DNA from: Aaosphaeria pasadenensis
Taxonomy: Eukaryota > Ascomycota > Dothideomycetes > Pleosporales
Direction of reading: 5' to 3'
DNA: 64,000 nucleotides
Assembly (NCBI GenBank): GCA_022813625.1
Contig: JAKLMB010000012.1
Location: 744,001-808,000, forward strand
The notes under the pieces are model-generated. The model worked only from the letters and a program-made list of their open reading frames with translations. It made no database searches and had not been told where the DNA came from. The position numbers were made by a program, and so were the translations under genes. Below, piece after piece: positions 33,201-45,300 of this stretch (within the stretch, counting starts at the first letter, position 1; every line of letters begins with the position of its first letter).

Positions 33201-36200
33201 AAGCTGTGTTGCAGACTTGCCAGGGAATTTTCTCTACCTAATAGGGTTGACTTTGTATGTACCTAGGTACACAAGGAAGAAATGTGTGTTTACAGCCTCC
33301 AAGCTAGAGACGTGGATCGGCTTCATATAGTTCAACAATTTATAATTATATGAAACCCATATCTACAGCTAATCGAGTGAAATCTACCTATAAATCTTCG
33401 CGTCTGCCATTTCGCTTTAATTTAGTCTTCTGGTCATTCAGGCGAGGCAGTTGTCAATTCTTGTGAATTCCGCGACGCAAATAACTAGATCTGCTTGTAA
33501 TTGTCGGTTCGCCAGAACCTCTCCTCACGGTGCGTAGACTATAATCGCCTAGTCGCAGAAAGATCGTTCCGATAACGTTTACGCAGGGTTCGAGATACTT
33601 ATTTATCGTTGAGAAACGACAGCAGGGTGATAATGCGACCTTTCACGGCCACTACCTACTTCTTAATAAGCGTCATAGCAATCAGAATGTTTCTTAATAC
33701 CTTGCCCTAGCTAAAAGGCTCCAACAGTAGATAGACTGTAAAGCTTAATAGTGCTAGTACTTGTACAGCTCTTACTGTGATAGAGTTAAGATGGGAGGCA
33801 TCCTGTTCTCTAACAATAGCCAGCCACATTGCCTGTACAGATTAGATATATGCTTACAGATCTGCGAAAGATGCAAGGCCATAAGTAAATTCTTGGGGCG
33901 CCACGCCGAGATGCAACTGCAGCAGAGCGCCGAGCAGCATGACTTCTACAGCAGAGCTTCGTCAAGATTATTCGGCACAGAAAACAATCAGCATTAGTAC
34001 ATAGAAGACTTTACTCTGTTATATAGTAAAAGTATTAGACTAATAGACTCTAATATAAAATTTAAGCAGTTTGTACAGCGTTTTCACCGCCGATTATTTT
34101 TGTATCTTTGGAATCCGAACGATGATGTCACCTGCCATGACTGTTTCGTCACGTTGTGATGCTTATCGGCTGGCCTCACGTAGCACAAGGCTCACCGATG
34201 GTGATCTAGCAGCCTTTGGCAGAACTCCGAGGGATATTTCGATTGTCTCACCCTCATCTCTCTGTTCATCAGTAAATCAGCAGCTTCTTCAATCTGCATT
34301 CACAGTTCACAGTTGGTGCCTTCACGGTATCACTCGCTAGGTACCGTTTCGACGATTCTGTCCCTACTAATTCTCTTGGCTCCAAGCAGCGTAGTATGAT
34401 TGAGACGATCGTACTCACCACATTCTTCGAGGCCTTACACTTCAATATACCATCAAACTCTATACCTGAATGACTGGGATATCTAGTATGAGTGTTCGAG
34501 TCCAAACTCGTGTATGTCTGCTGTGCCATACATTCATCAAGCCAGAGCAGTACCTCTGTGCAGGTATGGTATTGTTTCATCTCTGAGTTATCAGCGTTAA
34601 GTCAGCTGCAGTTGTAGGTACGGATGTTTTCAAGGGATACACTCAGTCTTTTCAAGTATCTTCACTGTTTAGTCGACTTTCTTTTAACCTTGTTCCTCAA
34701 TCGTTGGAAGATCTTCATAGTCAACAATGTACCGGCGGCTGGCGAACACTTCTTTGGTATAGACAAGATGCCAGAAACTTTGAGCAGCATTTTCACGACC
34801 CTAAGTTCTGGACCTGTTTCCACAAGTATTTCAGGATCGGATCGTCGAGTAGAGACATGCTGGATAAAACACTTGAGTTGCCAGAACCAACAGCAGGCAT
34901 GCATTGTATGGTAGTACAACAGAATCTTGTTGAGCAGATCCATGGCCCTTCTCCACAAAGCAACAGCCATCTTGCGTGTGATTGATATACGTTTGGATGG
35001 TCTCCTCTGAGATAGCCAGCGTTAAAGCGTACTGTCCATACAGAAGTCAGTAATCGTGGCCTATTTCCTGATGTCGGAAGTTGGTCCTTCCATACGGTGC
35101 GCCGGCATAATTAAACCCCTGCTAGGTGCGACACAGAGATGCAGCAACAGTAGCAACAAGCTAGTCCAGCCTTTTCTGTGCATGTAAATGTATTGGCTTT
35201 CGAGATCTATTGGTGTAAATTGTGTGCAAAAAGTGTCTCTGCTTGCTACAAATACAAGTGGCAGATGCAAGGACCAGTACGCAAGGCGCCAGTCGTCACC
35301 AATCGCCACCAATCGCCACCAATCACTACCAACGGTACCGACTGTGTACCAGGCGCTTCCAGTCTATCATGCATCACCGAATAGTCCAAATAGTCCATCA
35401 TGCTCGCCTAACCCAACATCAGTACACAATACCCCGCCCGCTTCCGACAATTTTCACAGACACTCAGCCTTCGGCATGGCGGTACACCTCCACGACCCAG
35501 CTGCAACAGTGCAGGGACTTGCAGGACTGAACAATGGCCAATGGCGCCGTTTTATTGTAAGTATTCAAACGTCGTATTTGCATTTTATATGTGTAAGAAG
35601 AATAAGCAGAAGATTACCAAGGATGAAGCGCAGAATCTATGCGATCGTAAAGGACAAAGCCTGACCTGGTCACAACTACCTTACATAGAATCTGAAATGA
35701 TGTTCAGAAGTGTTAACAAGAGATTGGTGGAAGAATGAATTCCTGAAGTCACAGAGGATGTCCTTCGATGGCGCATGAGTAAAGCATTTGAGAGGATAAG
35801 TAGGTATGTACATCTACCGTGCAGGCCTCCTCTGATGAATGTAGATCCTAGACCACCAAATCCACCAACCCTGCCGTACGATCCAACTCGATCTAACTAG
35901 CAAGTCATGCATGTCTGTAGGCAACCGATTTCGTCTTTGTGACGCCCGGAGGAGAACGGATGGCAGCTAGAGATGGTAGCTAGATACATTGCTTTTTAAG
36001 TCAACCATTATCTTCGAGAGCTACTTGCTCATTATGAGCACTACAAGTATACTCATGGTTTTCCCTAATGATGCGAAGCTGTGCTCATAGATAGATTGAT
36101 GCGGGTACTTCTTTCATAATAAAGATGCGTTGAATCAATAGGAGCCAAAACACTTCCACTTGATGAACGAAAATCGTTGCTGATCAAGCTCATCATGGCA

Positions 36201-37149
36201 TGCTCGTACCGTCACACTGTCCAATAGATTTGGGTTCTCACCGGACCGAGACTTATTAACAGGCAGGCTTGGTGACCTGAGAAATAACTTGCTAGCTCTT
36301 GTAATCCAGATCGCGACTTAAGGAGGGCAGGGGATAGCGCCTGGAAGTAGAACTTGCATCGTTTGACCCTATTTCTGTCTTAACATTAGACAGCAAACTA
36401 GTTGCAGTCTTTGAACATACGTCTTGCTCCTGTACCCTCTCCGTGCTTTGTCCTTGCACCTAATGCGGCAGCAGTGAAATGAAGTCTAGCTCCTGCACCT
36501 GCACTGGTAGTACGTTACAATTACCAGACTCCGATTCGAGCATCTTGCCATTTGTACAAGGATTCGAGATTATAACTCTCCAGTAGCAAACATGCCCCTA
36601 AGTGGAGAGATTATGCCCTATTCTGGAACCCTTTGTTTGTTAGGCAGGACTACAATAGTGCGATTCTTCACTAACCAAGAAGTGCAAGAGTCAAGAAAAC
36701 CGAGTGGTCATCAATGGAAATACAGCAAAGTCATCTCTCTGAACAGCATTAAACATCCGAACTTCAGCTCCTGTGATTGTCGATATTCAATTACTAACTA
36801 CCAGCAGCTGCTTCACAGCGAATCTAGAGCTACATAGTTACTTGAACACCGCGAGCGTGAATACCTGGTCGTATCATGCCATACCTCCTTTTAGTTCCTT
36901 TTACGCTTTGTCACATTATGGACGTTAAAAGAGACTGCAGGGTACCTTCTCAAGACATGTCATCACAGACTTTGTAGTCTAAGTGTCTGTTGGAGCATGT
37001 ATTGTATAAAGGTACTATCGATGCCTCATCGTTGGATAGGTTGCACCAACGGACGTATCACAAGCATTTTCGATTCGAACATCTTAAAACATTTAAGTCT
37101 TCCTTGAATAACATAACAATATAAAATTACTTAAGTACAGCAACGGAGG
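33201..37149. other. AT-rich, gene-poor region, probably decayed repeats
   Basis: Composition shifts to AT-rich with many TpA steps (for example 33330-33420 and 34010-34075), stops are frequent in all frames, and only ORF fragments remain. This fits old transposon or duplicated DNA degraded by RIP-like C-to-T mutation, but no terminal repeats or transposase motif could be identified by eye. Confidence 0.45.
35470..35900 (+). pseudogene. Frameshifted, stop-containing ORF relic
   Basis: The reading starts near 35520 with NNGQWRRFI, must change frame around 35555, continues through KKNKQKITKDEAQNLCDRKG and RSVNKRLVEE, meets an in-frame TGA at 35736-35738, and resumes in the same frame with IPEVTEDVLRWRMSKAFERI to a stop at 35898-35900. 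Continuity of protein-like sequence across the TGA argues for a mutated codon in a once-functional gene. The wording resembles conserved fungal hypothetical proteins, but I cannot name the family. Confidence 0.5.
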
Positions 37150-37396
37150 CCCAGTTCCCCTAAGTCATGCACGCATGTTCCACAACCAAATCCCTCCTAA
37201 CCCCACATAAGCAAAGTGGCCCCTCCCACAAGAGGGGTAGCTTGCTGACCCGAGGTCTTTGCATCATCGACGCCATTCACCCCCTCATCCACATATTACG
37301 TCCCCATTATTTGTCTTCCATTCTATATCATCATTTGCATGGCTATATAAATGTTAGAAAGAGAAATCCGACATATTGCACCACTGGTAAATGCCT
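37150..37396 (+). repeat. Copy B of the tRNA-Gly 5' flank
   Basis: This is the intact partner of the repeat at 32571-32800, directly upstream of the tRNA gene. It contains a TATA-like CTATATAA at about 37342-37349, some 50 bp before the tRNA, in a position used by upstream Pol III promoter elements in fungi. Confidence 0.75.
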
Positions 37397-37505
37397 GCAT
37401 CGATAGTTTAGTGGTAGAATTGAAGCTTCCCACCCACGTGACATCTCTGAACAATGTCAAACTGGTGAATTGCTTCAGGCACGGGTTCGATTCCCGTTCG
37501 ATGCA
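37397..37505 (+). tRNA. tRNA-Gly(CCC) with 38-nt intron
   Basis: The cloverleaf folds cleanly. Acceptor GCATCGA (37397-37403) pairs with TCGATGC (37498-37504), with discriminator A at 37505. The D arm is GTTT/GAAT. The anticodon stem GAAGC (37422-37426) pairs with GCTTC (37472-37476). The anticodon CCC is at 37429-37431. The T arm is ACGGG-TTCGATT-CCCGT (37481-37497). An intron at 37433-37470 interrupts the anticodon loop one base 3' of the anticodon, the canonical site. A T6 Pol III terminator follows at 37506-37511. Confidence 0.95.
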
Positions 37506-37870
37506 TTTTTTGCATCATGGATTGATTGTGGTTCTTTTTTTGCTTGAGGTTGTGCAGTGGGACCGCTGCTAGGGATGTGGAGACGTAAGGTGGATAAGAG
37601 ACGGCTATTTGAGCCGTGCAGGGGTAATGAAAACCGGTATGAGCATTATTTTTGCAGATGTTACAAGATGAGAGTAGATGCGGAAACGGTTATGGAAAAG
37701 AGAGATCCTTTAAGTGCAGCTACGTTTATCTACTGACATATATAGGAGTACCACCACATACTAGCGTCCGGGCAGATTTTTTATGGCTGCCGAGTGGACT
37801 CCGAACGAACCAGCGTTGTGTAATCTACCTTCGTAGAAGGCCAAGGATTAGGAATAATCAATACAAGACG
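37506..37870. other. tRNA terminator and intergenic DNA
   Basis: It begins with the T6 run that should end tRNA transcription. The rest should include the 3' UTR of the membrane-protein gene on the minus strand. No other feature was seen. Confidence 0.5.
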
Positions 37871-39968
37871 TTATTCCCTAATGGATTTGGATAGAGAAGT
37901 CACTTCTGTCTTTGCTACGTTGGTTTCTGTCTTGGTCATGTCGCTGAACGTCGAGGAAGGTGTTGGTTTAGGCGACTCTGCATCAATCGCTATAGTTGCG
38001 GTTGATCCGTTGGGAAGCTTAGCAAGGTAGTCGCCCTTTATAGTATGCGGTATCTCCTGTTCAGATCCTAACCACGATCCTTGACCCTCTGATTGAAATG
38101 CTCGACGCTGGAGTTGGAATATGCCATCTTGCACCCAATGATCGATGCGTGGAGCAAGAGCTCGGCGGAAACGACTGAGGAAGATAAAGACGCGCAAGAC
38201 CATCATGTTGAATGCAGTCACAGTGACGGTTACTGTTACGATAAATGCCAACCCAAAGACATTGATGTTTGCGAAGCCACCGGATTTCTTCATCTTGACG
38301 GATTGGCAGAGCTGTTTGCCGGCGGGAGTGGTGGGTTTGTCGACGTAAATGTCTGCATTTTCTTCATCGCGCATCTTCAAGCCGACAGCATAATCTGTCA
38401 ACAGTGTCTGGATACCCGACCATGCAAAAGCATTCCAGCCAACAATCTCCTTGATCCACTGATCCTCAGGGAGCCCCATAAACTGACCGTTGCTCTCCAT
38501 GCTCTTCGCTTGGAGAATCTCTACTGCAGTGCCAAGTGAGACGTCATTTAGAGTCAGAACAGACCGTAGAAGATTCAAGAGTGTGAGCTGCACATCGTTG
38601 GGATTCAGGATGCCGCCAGGCGAGAAATCGCCAGGAAGACCACTGAGTTCGGTGCACCTGCCACTTTCACCTGATGAACCGACACAGAATTGATACTGTT
38701 CCGCGCATCCAACAAAGCTGCTGGCCTGATCTGCCTCATACCACACTTCAGTCTCTCTGTCGGGTGACAGGCTTGGATATGAGAGGTTTCGATGAGCCGA
38801 GAACAGTGGATCATCCACTGGAGTTGCGTATGTCACCTGATTCATACGTACTGCCATCAATGCTACATCAGCATCGCTGCGTCTCAATGGAACAATAGGC
38901 ACAAAGCCCGGAATGCCCGGGTCTGCCGTTGCATATGAAATAAGTCCTCTTGTATTATATCAGTCAATGTTGCGTCTACGCGAAGAACAAAACTTACTCT
39001 GTCAGATAGCCTGTCACCCGCAAAGAAAGAAGAAAACTGTCTCCCGGGAGCTCTTCCGGAGTCATTGCTGTCCAATTACCGTACTGGTATGCGATAATCT
39101 TCTGGTCGGGTTCTTGCTTCTTCGCGAATCTGTTCTTCCATGCCGAGGCATTTCTCACTTGGCTATGTCCATCCAGTGGAAGAACGTTACAAGTAGTCTT
39201 CTTGCGAAGCTGGACATTGTCCTTGTCTCGCAAGTTGTAACCAAGGTGTTTCTTGAAGTCGACATAGCCCGAATCCATCTCGATGGCGGGGAGACTTGCG
39301 TAATTTAGACACATCGATTTCTCCCAGGGACAGGCAACGGGAGTCGCGGTGAACGACACGTTCGGCCGAATGAAAATGTTTTGGCAACGTGCCGGTAACG
39401 TCGTCTTGTTTTGGTAGCATTCGCGAGCGTAGGTCTCCATTGCCGGAAAGAGGTTCGCGAATAGACTGTTTGTCGATTGTTGGTACATGTATAATGTTGT
39501 GTAGTTGAGTTGACCGCAGTAAGGGCTGTTGATCAAAACCTCGAGATTGGAAGTATCGACCACATATGAGGAGAACAATCCGCTGATAATAGCTATGGCG
39601 ATGAAGCATACGGAGAATACCACTTGTGGGAGGCAGCGAAGGAAGGCCCGGTTAGAAGTTTGTTTCCATGTCCAGTAAAGTTTAATAGTGTCAGTCAACA
39701 TCGCTGCAGGAGCTGGCATCGTCCGCATCAAAGCTTGTTGCTGCCAGAAAAGACCATCGGCACTTTTGCTAGTCGCACGGCTTTGGTGGTAGAGAAATGT
39801 GATAAGGTTCCATAGTTGTCCAGAAGCAACAGTAACGAGCACCGTGAGAATGGCAACGACGGTGTTTCCTGTCTGCGCATCCGTAGTAAGGGTTCGTCCC
39901 ATTACCGGGCCCTGGCTCCAATTGATCCAGAATCCCTTGTGGACGAAGCGATCATCCAGTTCCGACAT
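37871..39968 (-). CDS. Large fungal membrane protein of unknown function
   Basis: Two exons, 39968-38998 and 38948-37871, with a 49-nt intron (GTAAGT...ACAAG), phase 2; product 682 aa. Hydrophobic segments lie at about residues 36-58 and 112-134, and near the C-terminus (VFGLAFIVTVTVTVTAFNMM). The large region between the second and last segments carries several Cys and NxS/T sites (NYTTL, NVSFT, NKTTL, NASAW, NLSY), as expected of a luminal or extracellular domain. The tail after the last segment is hydrophilic, Ser/Thr-rich and probably cytosolic. This architecture is common among lineage-specific fungal membrane proteins with no assigned function. The start has only the first ATG as support. 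Confidence 0.8.
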
Positions 39969-40973
39969 TTTCCTAAAGATTGGACAAACGTTTCAACGGA
40001 AATAATCAAGACATAGAAGAAAATGCAAGCATGCCTTGATCCATTATAATAAGGGGATGCTGTCTAGCCTGTACATTTATCTATCTCAATCTGGGAGTGG
40101 GGGCCAAACAGGCACATTGCCGCATCCGACGTTATTATACGAACAATGCCTGTGCCTGTACAGTACCACAGCTGAGCCAGGGTTGTGGTCGAGCTCGATC
40201 ACCATGCTCGCAGCCTCGACTCGGTTAGTGCATGAGGCTGACGGGTAAGGATTTCTCGACAATGGGCCCTCACGGAAGCGATAACGCTTAGTTTTTGGGC
40301 CACTCTTTGACCAGGATAGTAATTTAAATTGCAGGGCCCCAGGAATGTGCGTCCACTGAGAGGATGCGAAGGCGTGTATTCAATAAGAACTAATGCGAGC
40401 AGATGCCCAGGAGGAAGGAAACAAAGGTGGTTCTGAGGTTTGGATGAGGAATCGGTCAAGCACGACAAGCCCTTGGTATTCAAGAATGGTGTGCAACATG
40501 AATCATTGGGCACAGGAGTAAGCACGACCAAGATGCAATGCATGGCTTTTGTATGATTCCATTCATGAGATTGGATCGGGGTTGATAATGGGTGTGTGTT
40601 GCATCGAATCGACACTGCAATAGGATAGAGGTTCCAAGAATGTCGTGCTACGAGGGCTGAGTCATGGCCACATTCTTCAATTGCTCCATTGCGAAATCAT
40701 TATGCAGCTTATCTTGCATGTGCTCAAGTTAGAAATGAAGGCATATTATGGTGGAAGTAGCTACATACACATTGTGGTGGCGGGTGGTAGTATTGGTGCA
40801 ACTTTGGCGATCGTACTATATGTACACAGTAAGAATAAGGCTTGGTGGGGTTGACACGCCGCAAGTTCAACTCCAGGCGATGACGCACGGGCATTCATTG
40901 AACTGCAACTGCACGACGTGCCCACTACCCACCAGTCAACTCATCACCATAGCAAGCGCATAGGGAGTCTAAG
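39969..40973. promoter_or_regulatory. Divergent intergenic region
   Basis: It separates the membrane-protein gene (-) from get4 (+). No gene was seen. Both promoters should lie here; no specific site was recognised. Confidence 0.45.
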
Positions 40974-42170
40974 ATGTCTAAGATAGAGAAGACAATACAG
41001 CGCCAGCAAGAAAAGTACGTCAGTTGAATCTAATCTTCGAAAGACCTGGTCCTGGTTGCCCGTCCTCGTACATGGAGGCACAACGATGCCAAAGCACTCA
41101 TCCGCATTTTACTATCAACGCATTTCACCACACGCATAGAGGTTTTGAAGGCACATGCTGACTTGCTTTGCTTTTTTAGGATCGCTGAAGGCCAATACTA
41201 CGAGGCGCATCAGCAACTTCGCGTCATCGCATCCCGATACGTGAAACAATCGAATTGGCCCGCCGCCACCGACATCCTCTTCCAGGGCGCACAATCACTT
41301 CTGAAGGCCGGACAAGGTGGTTCTGGAGGCGATCTATGCATATTTCTTTTGGATGTTTTCCACAAGGGCGAAATCAAGCCAGATGCCGCAAGCAAGGGTA
41401 AATTGCTGAGCCTTTTGCGCGCATTTCCGAAGAACGAGCCAACCCGTAAGAAGTTCGTGAACGAAACGATCGCCTGGAGCTCGAAGCTCGGAGAGTACCC
41501 TGCTGGCGACCCGGAAATACATCATGTGGCTGGATCTCTATACGCCGAGGGTGGGTTGACACTTCATACACGTTGCAGGTTGTAGCAAGACTGACGAGCT
41601 TGTATAGATCTCGAACCCTACGATGCAGAGCGACATCTGATCCTTGGAACCAAAGATTCGCCCGAAACACTTGCACAGCTCGAATACTCCTGGTATGAGG
41701 CAGATGAATCGCATACCGCACCTCTCTATGCTGCAAGAGGTGTTCTTCCCTACCTAATCATTGGGAACCTACGCGCGGCCAACAAATTCTTTCTTTTGTT
41801 CACGTCACGACTGGCACAAAAGGCCAATCTCAGTGTGCAAGAAGTGTCGACATCATCCTCGGATTTAAGAGTTTATCCCAGCCTGCCGTTGCTCAACTTC
41901 CTTGGTCTGATATTGCTCGCGGTAGAACGAGGGGAAGCAAGTCTTTTCAGACAGCTGAAAAGTCGTTACGCATCTCATCTCAAGGAACTCAACTGGGATG
42001 AGGCATTGGATCAACTAGGCGAGATGTATTTTGGCGTCAAAGTGCCAAGACAGGGCAACCCTATGATGGATATGTTGGGTAATATGTTCATGGGAGGAGG
42101 TTTAGGTGGAGGCAGCGGCAAGAAGGGTGGCAAGCCTCTTACACCAGCACCGGCCCCTGGACTTGACTGA
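40974..42170 (+). CDS. get4: Get4-like tail-anchored protein insertion factor
   Basis: Three exons, 40974-41014, 41180-41550 and 41608-42170. Introns are 165 nt (branch GCTGACT, TTTTTTAG) and 57 nt (branch ACTGACG, TATAG); product 324 aa. Exon 1 encodes MSKIEKTIQRQQEK, and the junction gives KIAEGQYYEAHQQLRVIASRY, the family hallmark. Later Get4 motifs include ILFQGAQSLLKAGQGGSGGDL, PEIHHVAGSLYAE and NFLGLILLAVERG. Get4 is an alpha-helical TPR-like scaffold that, with Get5 and Sgt2, hands tail-anchored proteins to Get3 for ER insertion in the cytosol. The C-terminus is Gly/Met-rich. The short first exon was placed because it joins in frame and matches the usual N-terminus. Confidence 0.92.
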
Positions 42171-42332
42171 TCGGTTCAAACGACCAAACTCATAACTTGA
42201 ACTCGAACATGGTATACACGGTGGTTTCTATTGTTCATATACAAATGACCTAAAAGCCCTAATGAGAAATATACCCGTGATATATGAGTAATCGGCAACT
42301 CGGTCACACCTTACTTCCCTCCCCATGTGTCG

Positions 42333-45300
42333 CTATGGATTCACTTGCTGGCTCGCCTCTCTTTGCCACCTCCTCATATACTCTTTCAGTTCTTCTCCTA
42401 TGCCTTCATGGAATTCGGTCCATAAGCAATTGAGTATAGATTGTACGATGTAAAATCGTGGAGCGAAAGCGTCCCACCAGTCCCCTCCATCCTCATGGTT
42501 GTTGCAGCATAGAAATCCCTCCGGTACCAAATGATGGAAAGTGGTATTTAAGTACTGTTTCGCAAGAAGCTGGCTCAAAACCGCCCGCATTCCCTCAGGC
42601 CGTTTGAGGTGATCGATAACAGACTCATCGAAACAAAATGGGGGCTGGCGAGCAAATTCCAGCACAAGGCCGGCGACTGCCGCAGCGATTGGGGTTGCAA
42701 AAGACGTTCCCGTCATCCGCTTGAGTCCATCCTTTTCTAAATTCGTTGGCCACGCGGATTCAACTTTCTCCCCAGGAGCGGTAAATCGCAGCTTTCCGAT
42801 GTCTGGTGGGTTGAAATCAGACGGCACCCCGAGGCCATTCGCAGAGTCGACCGCTTATTGAGTCAGAGACATCTTTCCGAGGGAAGTATGTATAATTGCT
42901 TACCTATAACTTCAAGTGCTCTCGCTGGGTACGCAATGCCTTTGGCTCCAATACCCTCGTTTGAGCTTGCGGCAAATAATAAAACCCCTTTGTCTTTTGC
43001 CCTTGATATGACTTTCCTAAGGTTCTCGGAACTGTTCGTTCTCCAGCCGAAGCTCATACTTACAATATCCACCTGCTTCACATCGATTGCATTGGCTAGA
43101 GCTTCTGCCACTATCTCGGGGTAGAAGTCGTCGCTCTCTGCAACTCGATATACGTAAAGATCAGCATAGGGGCATGTCTTCAATATCAAACCAGCAGCAT
43201 GCGTGCCATGACCGTCTGTATCTTCGAATGGCTTGAGCGGGTTCTTCGCAGTCTTCACGGTCTTGATACGGCTTGCTGCATGTTTGATCATGGGTGGGGC
43301 ATTCTTTACTCGTGCTATTCCGGTATCGAGAATAGCAATCTTTACGGTCCGAGACTTTAGACCTGGGTGTACGTGTCCCTTGTACTTGTCCAGCAACTTA
43401 TGAGTCTCATTCCGTAATTTTTTGAACCAGCTATCCGCCATAGCTGCTGGTCTACTTTGGGTTAGAACAATGCTTTCAAAGTGCAGTACCAGTACTTACC
43501 CGGATTCCACCACGTGTGACACCGATCGTGAATGTGGAAGTTGAATTGTAATAGGCCTCGGTGTGCTAGTCGTCGCCAATGCCGGACTTGGTTTTTTCTC
43601 TGGAGGAGCTGCTTTGGTCAGAAGGTTAGGATCACTCTTCACAGCCTCCCGATCATCAGAAACAGTTGGCCAGCCACCTGGGACCCCGCTCTCGTCCACA
43701 GACTTTCTACGAACATATGGCACAACTGGGCTGAGGCTGAGATTCGGTGTATGTTCAGTTCGCTCTTTTTGATGATCATCAATCCTAGGGTCTCGCTGTA
43801 TGTTACCAACAGCTCCCTTGTCTTTGATCTTGCCCAAGTCCACTGGCATCGATTTGCGCTTAGTATGGCCAACGCTATGGGATCGTGTACCACGATTCGA
43901 GACCGGTGGCCGCAGTGTAGCGATTCCCGTGACCGTGGATGTTGCAAGCGCAAATGTTTTGAGAATGCTGTTGGTCAAAGATGTCTTTGGTGCAAGAGGT
44001 TCTTGTGCCGTCGGTGCCGGGTGATGTTTGTTCGATGCAGTTGGCGCATCCTGTATGCTCCTAGACGCCATAGCATTGTACTCGGACCCTGGCCCAGTGA
44101 CTATGCGGTCGCCCATAGGTGGATCTGTATGCAAGCCTGCAGACTCGTCCGTTGGCTCTACAGTCCGGTTGTTCTCGCTTTGGTGGTCTGGGGTTGTTCT
44201 TTCCGTCGACAGGTCCTTGGGCGTCATGCTGCTGCTCAAGTCTTCCACTGGACGTGTGTCAACGTTGGTGTTGGTCACCCACACTCCTGGTAGGTATTGT
44301 TGCATTGGAGAGATTTCATCTTGGCTGGTCTGTTCTGCGAATTGAGAGTGGTTTGACAAATCCAAAGGCTGTGGTTGTGAATCTGCTGACAGTTTCTCTA
44401 TCCTTCGTGCTTCCATCAACAGCCTCTCCCTCTCCAGTTCTTCCTGCCTCTTCTGATGTTCAAGCTGTTCCAGTCGGAGCCGTTCGGCTTCGTCTTGTCG
44501 CTGCTTCTCAATTCGTTCGCGCTCTTGTTCCGCCTTTACATAAGCTTCTTGTTCTTTCAATGCTTGTGCCTCCTTCTCCTTCTTGGCTGCTTTTTCACGC
44601 TCCTCCTTTGCTTGTCGTTCGCGCTCCTCGTTTTCCAGTCGTTCACGTTCTAGCATTGCCTCTCGTTCCCTCTCTTCCTCGGCTTTCCGTTCTGCCGCTT
44701 CTCGGGCTATCCGATCTGCTGCTTCTTGGGCGTTTCGTTCTGCCTCTTCCTGTGCTTCCCGCTCTGCTTTGTCTCGAGCCTTTCGATCTTCCTCTTCCTC
44801 GGCTTTTCGATCTTCCTCTTCCTTGGCTTTTCGCTCTGCTTCTTCCTTGGCTTTTCGCTCTGCTTCTTCTTGAGCCTTTCGATCTTCCTCCTCCTGGGCT
44901 AGTGCCTTCGCTTTTCGTTCTGACTCCTCTTGTGCTTTTCGTTCCGCTTCTTCTCGAACTATTCGTTCTGCTTCTTCTCGAGCCTTTCGGTCCGCCTCTT
45001 CCTTAGCTGCTCGTTCTGTTTCTTCCCGGGCTTTCTGTTCTCTTTCTTCCTGTGCTTTTCGTGCTGCTGCTTCTTCTCGAGAGATTCGATCCTTCTCTTC
45101 CTGGGCTTTTCGTTCCCGCTCCAGCGCCGCCTCTCGCTCTGTCTTTTCCTTAGCTTTGAGCTCACTCTCATTACTAGCTCTTTGCGTGTCATCTTCTCTT
45201 ATCCTCTGTTCCTCGATATCTCCGCGTTGTTGTTGTTCCTCGTTTTCAGCTCCTCGGTCCCTCTTTTCTGTATCCGGTGAATCCTCGTGAGATAATTTGT

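Noticed and set aside
43532..45006. Leu/Ser/Phe-rich + strand frames of up to 295 codons
   Set aside because: They are antisense shadows of the Glu/Lys/Arg-rich coiled coil of the protease gene.
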